DNA of 9,296 bases. It comes from Thermoleophilia bacterium. GTDB lineage: Bacteria > Actinomycetota > Thermoleophilia > Gaiellales > Gaiellaceae. A program made the position numbers and the translations under genes. The notes under the pieces are model-generated. The model was given only the letters and a program-made list of their open reading frames with translations. It did no database searches and had not been told where the DNA came from. Positions 5,500 to 9,296 of this stretch are shown one piece after another. The stretch is from positions 1 through 9,296 of the forward strand of contig JAOUEK010000043.1 in assembly GCA_029858755.1 (NCBI GenBank). The letters run 5' to 3'. Positions within the stretch are counted from its first letter, which is position 1, and every line of letters begins with the position of its first letter.

Positions 5500-5528
5500 G
5501 ACGGCGGGGTGACGTGACGGCGGGGTGA
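5500..5528 (+). repeat. 13-bp direct repeat at the edge of the palindrome cluster
   Basis: GACGGCGGGGTGA occurs at 5500-5512 and again at 5516-5528, separated by CGT. The second copy is the left arm of the adjoining hairpin; the first looks like an orphan half-element. Confidence 0.7.
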
Positions 5529-5574
5529 GGCTGAAGCCTCACCCCGGGGTCTGGCTTCAGCCAGACCCCGCCGT
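5517..5574 (+). repeat. Compound palindrome: two 11-bp hairpins inside a 10-bp inverted repeat
   Basis: Hairpin 1 (5521-5546) has arms CGGGGTGAGGC/GCCTCACCCCG and loop TGAA. Hairpin 2 (5545-5570) has arms CGGGGTCTGGC/GCCAGACCCCG and loop TTCA. The whole is bounded by ACGGCGGGGT (5517-5526) and its reverse complement ACCCCGCCGT (5565-5574), so it can fold either as two hairpins or as a larger cruciform. It lies between recR and the kinase-like gene, about 78 nt downstream of the recR stop, and could end or protect the recR transcript. No U-tract is visible on the minus strand. Confidence 0.75.
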
Positions 5575-5604
5575 TCGTTCTTGCGTGGCGAGCCCAGGCC
5601 GGAA

Positions 5605-5630
5605 CGGGGTGAGGATTCATCCTCACCCCG
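5605..5630 (+). repeat. Third hairpin of the same family
   Basis: Arms CGGGGTGAGGA/TCCTCACCCCG (11 bp) surround loop TTCA. The outer CGGGGT and the TTCA loop match hairpin 2 while the inner five bases differ and are compensated on the other arm. GCCGT follows, as after hairpin 2. It starts 22 bp downstream of the recR stop on the minus strand. Confidence 0.72.
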
Positions 5631-5651
5631 CCGTCCACGACCGCGCCCAGG

Positions 5652-6242
5652 CTACGCGGGGCGTCGCCCGGCCAGCGCCCGGCCCAGCGTCACCTCGTCC
5701 GCGTACTCGAGGTCGCCGCCGACCGGCAGCCCGCTGGCGAGCCGGGTGACGGTGACCCGGTCGCGGAGGCGGTCGGCGATGTAGCCGGCGGTCGCCTCGC
5801 CGGTCATCGTCGGGTTGGTGGCGAGGACGACCTCGTCGACGCCGCCGCGTGCGACCCGCTCCAACAGGCCGCCGATGCGCAGGTCGCCGGGGTCGACGCC
5901 GTCGAGCGGGGAGAGCGCCCCCCCGAGCACGTGGTAGAGGCCCCGGTACTCGTGCGTCCGCTCCACGGAGACGACGTCCACCGGCTGCTCGACGACGCAG
6001 ATCACGGACCGGTCGCGGCGGGCGTCCGAGCAGATCCCGCACAGCTCCTCCTCGGTGAGGTTGCCGCACTCGGCGCAGAACCGCACGCGCTCCTTCACCT
6101 CGGCGATCGCGCCGGCGAGCGCCAGCGCCTCCTCCTTGGGGATGGAGAGGAGGTGGAAGGCGAGCCGCTGCGCCGTGCGCGTGCCGATCCCCGGCAGGCG
6201 GGTGAGCTGGGCGACGAGGTTCTCGACGGCAGGGCTGAGCAC
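5652..6242 (-). CDS. recR: Recombination mediator protein RecR
   Basis: 196 aa from GTG 6242, close to the usual 198-200. RecR acts with RecF/RecO to load RecA on gapped DNA in the cytosol. The order of elements is complete: helix-hairpin-helix LPGIGTRTAQRLAFHLL (16-32), a four-cysteine zinc finger C56-x2-C59-x8-C68-x2-C71, a Toprim domain beginning ICVVEQPVDVVSVERT (81-96) with YHVLGGALSPLDGVDP (103-118), and the C-terminal GLPVGGDLEYADEVTLGRAL (171-190). The frame is open far upstream through ybaB, but conservation begins at VLSPAVENLV. This start is supported by TACGCT 6 nt upstream and no Shine-Dalgarno site. It lies 53 bp after ybaB, and palindromes follow its stop. Confidence 0.96.
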   Translation of the reverse strand: MLSPAVENLVAQLTRLPGIGTRTAQRLAFHLLSIPKEEALALAGAIAEVKERVRFCAECGNLTEEELCGICSDARRDRSVICVVEQPVDVVSVERTHEYRGLYHVLGGALSPLDGVDPGDLRIGGLLERVARGGVDEVVLATNPTMTGEATAGYIADRLRDRVTVTRLASGLPVGGDLEYADEVTLGRALAGRRPA

Positions 6243-6248
6243 CGGCGG

Positions 6249-6254
6249 AGCGTA
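6249..6254 (-). promoter_or_regulatory. -10 box (TACGCT) of a probable leaderless promoter for recR
   Basis: TACGCT on the minus strand is followed by 6 nt (CCGCCG) and the GTG at 6242. It sits in the 53-bp gap after ybaB, so recR may be transcribed on its own as well as from dnaX. Confidence 0.45.
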
Positions 6255-6295
6255 GCCGTCCCTTCCGGACGTGACCGCGACGAGGTGTGGGCGAT

Positions 6296-6610
6296 CTACA
6301 GGCCGGGGATGCCGAGCCCGCCGAGGTCGGGCAGCTGGCTGCGGAGCTTGGCCTCGACCGCCTCGTTGGCGGAGCGCAGCGCCTCGTTGGCCGCCGCCAG
6401 CACCATGTCGCCGAGCAGCTCGGGGTCGTCGGGATCGATCGCGCGTGCGTCGATCCGGATCTCGACGAGCTCGCCGCCGCCGTTGGCCTTGACGGTGACC
6501 ATGCCACCCCCGGCCGACGCCTCGGAGACGATCTGCTTCGCCTCCTCCTGTGCCTGCAGCATCTGCTCCTGCATCTGCTGCGCCTGCTTCATCAGCGCGT
6601 TCATGTCCAT
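6296..6610 (-). CDS. ybaB: YbaB/EbfC family nucleoid-associated protein
   Basis: 104 aa from ATG 6610. The family forms small DNA-binding dimers associated with the nucleoid and is typically encoded between dnaX and recR, as here. Visible: the Gln/Met-rich N-terminal helix MNALMKQAQQMQEQMLQAQE (3-22), the beta segment MVTVKANGGGELVEIRID (37-54), DPDDPELLGDMVLAAANEAL (59-78), and a Gly/Leu-rich tail LGGLGIPGL. GTG 6616 is an alternative start (106 aa) that would overlap the dnaX stop as GTGA; GGAGG lies 7 nt before that GTG and a GAGG 7 nt before the ATG, so both are plausible. Translation is clearly coupled to dnaX. Confidence 0.93.
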   Translation of the reverse strand: MDMNALMKQAQQMQEQMLQAQEEAKQIVSEASAGGGMVTVKANGGGELVEIRIDARAIDPDDPELLGDMVLAAANEALRSANEAVEAKLRSQLPDLGGLGIPGL

Positions 6611-6612
6611 CT

Positions 6613-8247
6613 TCACTCCTCGACCTCCGTCGCATCGAATGTGTCCTTGAGCAGGGAGAGGACGTCCTCCTCGGACAGCGGCTCGTCGACCGCGGCGTCC
6701 CCGTTCCCCGTGCCGGCGTCCCCCACGCTGGTGCGCACCACCAGCCGTCGCCCGGTGACGTCGTGCAGCGCCTCGCGCAGCAGCTCGAGGTTCCGCTCGT
6801 CCTCCAGTTGCTTGCGGTGGAACTCGGCGGCCGGCGCGAACTCGATGGTCACCATGTCGCCGGCGAGCGCGACGGGCTGCGCCTCCCCGAGCAGCGTGGC
6901 GATCGGGATCGACCGCTCGCGCACGGCGGGCAGGACGCTTCTCGTCCACGCGTCCTGCAGCTGCTCGAGCGCGAGCGCATGCTCGCCCTCGCCCTCGTGG
7001 TCACCCAGGCCGGCGTCCTCGGTCGCCGCCTGCGGTTGGGGTGCCGGGCCCGCCGCGGGCGCGGGGACGGGGGAGGGGGCCCGCGACACCGCGGCGCTCG
7101 GCCCGGCATGCAGTCGCTCTTCCAGCACCTCGACCCGGTGGGCCAGGGACTCTCGTGAGAGGTCGGCCTGCGGCCGTGTGACCTTGACGAGCGCGAGCTC
7201 CAGCGGCAGGCGCGGGTCGCCGCCCTGGCGCATGTCGTCGACGGCGACCGCCAGCAGGTCGATCAGCCACAGCACCGTGGGCTCCGGCAGCTGGTTCGCC
7301 TGCTCCCGCAGCCGGTCTCTCGTCTCCTCGGTGACGGGGAGCGACTCGGGCACGTGCCCGACGTGCTGCACGAGCAGGAGATGGCGGAGGTGGTCGATCA
7401 GGTCGGTGACCAGGCGGCCCAGGTCCTGGCCCTGCTCTGCGAGCTCCTCGATCGCGACGAGCGCGCCGGCCGTGTCGTGGTCGACGATCGTGTCGCAGAG
7501 CCGGAACAGCGCGTCCTCCTCCACCGAGCCGACGAGCTGTAGCACGTCCTGCACGCCCAGCTTCCCCTCGGTGGCGGCGCTCAGCTGGTCGAGCGTGGAG
7601 ACGGCGTCGCGGAACGAGCCGCGGGAGCCGCGAGCGATCAGCGCCAGCGCAGCGTCCGGCGCCTCGATGCCTTCGCCGTCCGTCACCCGGCGCAGCAGTG
7701 TGACGAGCTCCTGCAGGCGGGGCCGCTGGAAGACGAAGGTCTGGCAGCGCGAGCGAACGGTCGGCAGCACTTTCGCGAGGTCGGTCGTGCAGAAGACGAA
7801 GACGAGGTGCGGCGGCGGCTCCTCGATCAGCTTCAGCAGCGCGTTCCACGCGGCGTCGGTGAGCTGGTGCGCCTCGTCGAGGATGTAGACCTTGTACCGG
7901 CCCTGCGCCGGCTGCAGCACGACGCGCTCGCGGATCTCGCGGATGTCGTCGATGCCCCGCTGCGACGCCGCGTCCATCTCCACCACGTCGAGCGACGAGC
8001 CCGCGGCGATCGCCACGCACACGTTGCAGGAGTTGTCGGGCTCGGTCGTCGGCCCGTGCGCGCAGTTGAGCGCCTTGGCGAGGATGCGCGCCATCGACGT
8101 CTTGCCCGTGCCGCGCGGCCCGGCGAAGAGGTATGCCTGGCGGAGCTTGTCCCCGTCGATCGCGTTGCGCAGCGTGCGGACGACGGCCTCCTGCCCCACC
8201 ACCTCGGAGAAGTCCTGCGGCCGGTACTTCCGGTAGAGGGCGGTCAC
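6613..8247 (-). CDS. dnaX: DNA polymerase III clamp-loader subunit tau/gamma
   Basis: 544 aa from GTG 8247. It is the ATPase core of the clamp loader that places the sliding clamp on DNA. Visible: LYRKYRPQDF (4-13), Walker A GPRGTGKT (43-50), a zinc module with C62, C74 and C77, VVEMDAASQRGIDDIREIRE (88-107), Walker B VYILDEAH (120-127), sensor-1 FCTTD (152-156), SRC Arg finger R167 in RSRCQTF, then the helical collar, a Pro/Ala-rich linker (about 386-410) and a short C-terminal domain. The zinc module reads C-x8-D-x2-C-x2-C, with Asp71 in place of the second Cys. The frame stays open upstream to 8550, but that extension has no conserved content. I saw no A-rich slippery site for making a shorter gamma form. 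No Shine-Dalgarno site; CACAAT 7 nt upstream could be a leaderless -10 box. First gene of dnaX-ybaB-recR. Confidence 0.96.
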   Translation of the reverse strand: MTALYRKYRPQDFSEVVGQEAVVRTLRNAIDGDKLRQAYLFAGPRGTGKTSMARILAKALNCAHGPTTEPDNSCNVCVAIAAGSSLDVVEMDAASQRGIDDIREIRERVVLQPAQGRYKVYILDEAHQLTDAAWNALLKLIEEPPPHLVFVFCTTDLAKVLPTVRSRCQTFVFQRPRLQELVTLLRRVTDGEGIEAPDAALALIARGSRGSFRDAVSTLDQLSAATEGKLGVQDVLQLVGSVEEDALFRLCDTIVDHDTAGALVAIEELAEQGQDLGRLVTDLIDHLRHLLLVQHVGHVPESLPVTEETRDRLREQANQLPEPTVLWLIDLLAVAVDDMRQGGDPRLPLELALVKVTRPQADLSRESLAHRVEVLEERLHAGPSAAVSRAPSPVPAPAAGPAPQPQAATEDAGLGDHEGEGEHALALEQLQDAWTRSVLPAVRERSIPIATLLGEAQPVALAGDMVTIEFAPAAEFHRKQLEDERNLELLREALHDVTGRRLVVRTSVGDAGTGNGDAAVDEPLSEEDVLSLLKDTFDATEVEE

Positions 8248-8254
8248 GGGGCCG

Positions 8255-8260
8255 ATTGTG
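8255..8260 (-). promoter_or_regulatory. Possible -10 box (CACAAT) of a leaderless dnaX promoter
   Basis: CACAAT on the minus strand lies 7 nt before the GTG at 8247, the same spacing as the TANNNT boxes elsewhere in the window. It shares four bases with TATAAT but lacks the leading T, so it is weaker than the others. Confidence 0.3.
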
Positions 8261-8413
8261 GCAGGACCTGGTCGCCCCCGGTGAAGAGGAGCGGGTGAGC
8301 ACCAGCATCTTGCCGCCACGCCGGGGAGCATGAACCTCGCCGTCCCGGACGCGCGTGGGCGTGAGCGTCTCTGAGTGACGGCCGCTCTGCTCGGGTCGGC
8401 GAGGCGCTTGTCG

Positions 8414-9130
8414 CTACGGGCGCTCCTCCGCAGCCGCGACGGCGGCGAATAGCACGGCAGCAACACCGGTTGCCAGAAGAATCCAGCCAGCCGTCTCTGC
8501 GGCCTCTTCGACTGCGACAGTGAGGTCATAGGGCCATGCGCCAGAGCCACCGATCCGCCGTGTGACTGAACCCAGGACCTCGGCTGCCACCGCGAGTCCG
8601 ATGAGGAGTAGTCCCCAGTGCATCACTCGTTGCGCGGGCGCAGAACACAGCTCACGACGGATCTTCAGGAGCACGACTAGAGAGACGGCCATCGCCGGCA
8701 AGTAGACGACCACCCAGAGCCGAGCGCTCTCGTCGCCCTCGATGAGCCCAGTTGCGGTGCCCAGGCGGATCCCGATTCGCTCGTGCACCTCCACGATGTC
8801 GTCGAGGGAAAGGAAGGCGAACCAAGCCGCCAGCATTCCCAGACGCACGGCCCATGCGCGTATTGCCACTGCGCTCAGGAACGCCACGGAAGCCGCTGCA
8901 AGAATCGACGCCGACCCCACCCACGCCCAGATGTTCCATTCCCGATCCACGTCTAGCTGCGGCTGGCCGCTACCAAGCACGAACTCGTTCACGATCTGGC
9001 TAACGATCGTTGCTGCAGCTGATGCTGCTGCCAGCGTGGCACCGGACAGCAGGAGGGTGGGCTCGAAGATCGACGGCACGACGGTCGACTGGACCGCGAA
9101 GAACCTACGAGCTCTTGACCAGAAGCGCAC
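8414..9130 (-). CDS. Polytopic membrane protein of unknown function
   Basis: 238 aa from GTG 9130. A short basic N-terminus (RFWSRARRF) is followed by about six hydrophobic segments, near residues 24-48, 68-90, 94-110, 138-156, 170-187 and 212-234. I do not recognise the family. Two charged patches at membrane edges stand out: FLSLDDIVEVHERIG (106-120) and TVAVEEAAETAGWI (204-217); Asp/Glu/His placed like this could form a buried metal or proton site, but that is inference. The DNA is less GC-rich than its neighbours: sample lines at 8461-8520 and 8641-8700 count 62% and 60%, against 72% at 7801-7860. That suggests a different origin or weaker codon selection. The start is uncertain; CATAAT at 9142-9147 is an 11-nt-distant -10-like box and GAGAAG lies only 2 nt upstream of the GTG. 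It is separated from dnaX by 166 bp. Confidence 0.7.
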   Translation of the reverse strand: MRFWSRARRFFAVQSTVVPSIFEPTLLLSGATLAAASAAATIVSQIVNEFVLGSGQPQLDVDREWNIWAWVGSASILAAASVAFLSAVAIRAWAVRLGMLAAWFAFLSLDDIVEVHERIGIRLGTATGLIEGDESARLWVVVYLPAMAVSLVVLLKIRRELCSAPAQRVMHWGLLLIGLAVAAEVLGSVTRRIGGSGAWPYDLTVAVEEAAETAGWILLATGVAAVLFAAVAAAEERP

Positions 9131-9141
9131 CGCTTCTCAGC

Positions 9142-9147
9142 ATTATG
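9142..9147 (-). promoter_or_regulatory. -10-like box (CATAAT) upstream of the membrane protein
   Basis: CATAAT on the minus strand matches TATAAT at five of six positions and stands out in a locally AT-richer stretch (55% GC at 9121-9180). It is 11 nt from the GTG at 9130. No good -35 box was found at 16-18 nt. Confidence 0.3.
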
Positions 9148-9296
9148 AAAGGTGCGCTCACAATCCAGCTCCCTGCAGAGGATCGGCGAGTACGTCGGCC
9201 GAATCGACATGGTCACGACCGCAACCCCTGTCGGAGCGCTGCCGCCCGGCAGCCGATGTTGCCCTAGACCGCAAGCTCATCGCTCGACATGCTCTG

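Noticed and set aside
5525..5749. Short plus-strand frames across the palindrome cluster (start ...LKPHPGVWLQPD)
   Set aside because: They are translations of the GGGGT/ACCCC palindromes and have no other support.
6243..6635. N-terminal extension of RecR through ybaB
   Set aside because: It is only read-through of the ybaB gene in another frame; RecR homology starts at GTG 6242.
6613..7200. Programmed frameshift in dnaX producing a gamma subunit
   Set aside because: No A- or T-rich slippery heptamer is visible in the region after the ATPase domain.
6287..7888. A 533-codon plus-strand frame opposite recR end, ybaB and dnaX
   Set aside because: Ser/Arg-rich shadow of dnaX; no motifs.
8248..8413. 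Possible SRP (4.5S) RNA or tRNA-Ser upstream of dnaX, as in many bacteria
   Set aside because: Neither the conserved GGAAGG-AGCAGCC core of SRP RNA nor a T-arm GGTTCRANNCC was found on either strand. A 7-bp stem (8321-8327 with 8275-8281) around a 39-nt loop is visible but is weak in GC-rich DNA.
8248..8550. N-terminal extension of DnaX to an ATG at 8550
   Set aside because: The extension is basic and unordered, overlaps the membrane-protein gene, and the family begins at the conserved LYRKYRP right after GTG 8247.
9010..9267. An 85-codon plus-strand frame at the right end
   Set aside because: Overlaps the start of the membrane protein on the other strand, no ribosome site, unordered composition.
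9264..9296. A minus-strand frame entering from the window edge and ending ...SMSSDELAV at TAG 9264-9266
   Set aside because: It could be the C-terminus of a neighbouring gene, but ten codons are too few to support it.

Overview
The window is very GC-rich (about 72% in a hand-counted line inside dnaX), uses many GTG starts and carries compact operons with 4-bp overlaps. The protein types and the gene order dnaX-ybaB-recR-(aspartate kinase)-asd point to a high-GC actinobacterium. The style of the proteins and of the intergenic hairpins suggests a deep soil lineage such as Thermoleophilia, but that placement is inference. No rRNA, tRNA, CRISPR array, IS element or phage gene was recognised.

Layout, plus strand (2-3888). 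First comes the 3' part of an SdhB/FrdB-type iron-sulfur subunit, coupled through a GTGA overlap to an HdrB/SdhE-like protein with two complete CCG motifs. Together they look like the electron-transfer half of a non-classical (type E) succinate:quinone oxidoreductase or fumarate reductase, whose flavoprotein should lie upstream of the window. After a perfect hairpin come a membrane-anchored metallophosphoesterase, a short Asp23/Gls24-family protein, a GNAT-like protein, and two very short overlapping ORFs (47 and 56 aa) that are easy to miss.

Layout, minus strand (3892-9130, read right to left). A polytopic membrane protein of unknown function lies in DNA of visibly lower GC. It is followed by dnaX (clamp-loader tau/gamma), ybaB (nucleoid-associated protein), recR (recombination mediator), a cluster of palindromes, an aspartate-kinase-like gene and asd (aspartate-semialdehyde dehydrogenase). 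The two strands converge with only 3 bp between stop codons at 3888/3892.

Main points of interest: (1) the gene in the expected position of aspartate kinase encodes a 202-aa protein that aligns with the kinase domain but has lost the N-terminal Lys/Gly loop, the GERIS glutamate, the GRGGSD loop and both ACT domains, yet stays open and coupled to asd. (2) The SdhB has an extra Cys at the position that converts the [3Fe-4S] centre to [4Fe-4S] in engineered E. coli FrdB. (3) Three GGGGT-N5-(TTCA/TGAA)-N5-ACCCC hairpins lie between recR and the kinase-like gene, with arms that change together. (4) At least four starts have a TANNNT box 6-7 nt upstream and no Shine-Dalgarno, the pattern of leaderless transcripts, while several operon-internal genes have clear Shine-Dalgarno sites. 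(5) The two tiny ORFs before asd are linked by a good GGAGG site. The last 166 bp (9131-9296) and the 166 bp between 8248 and 8413 contain no gene I can support.
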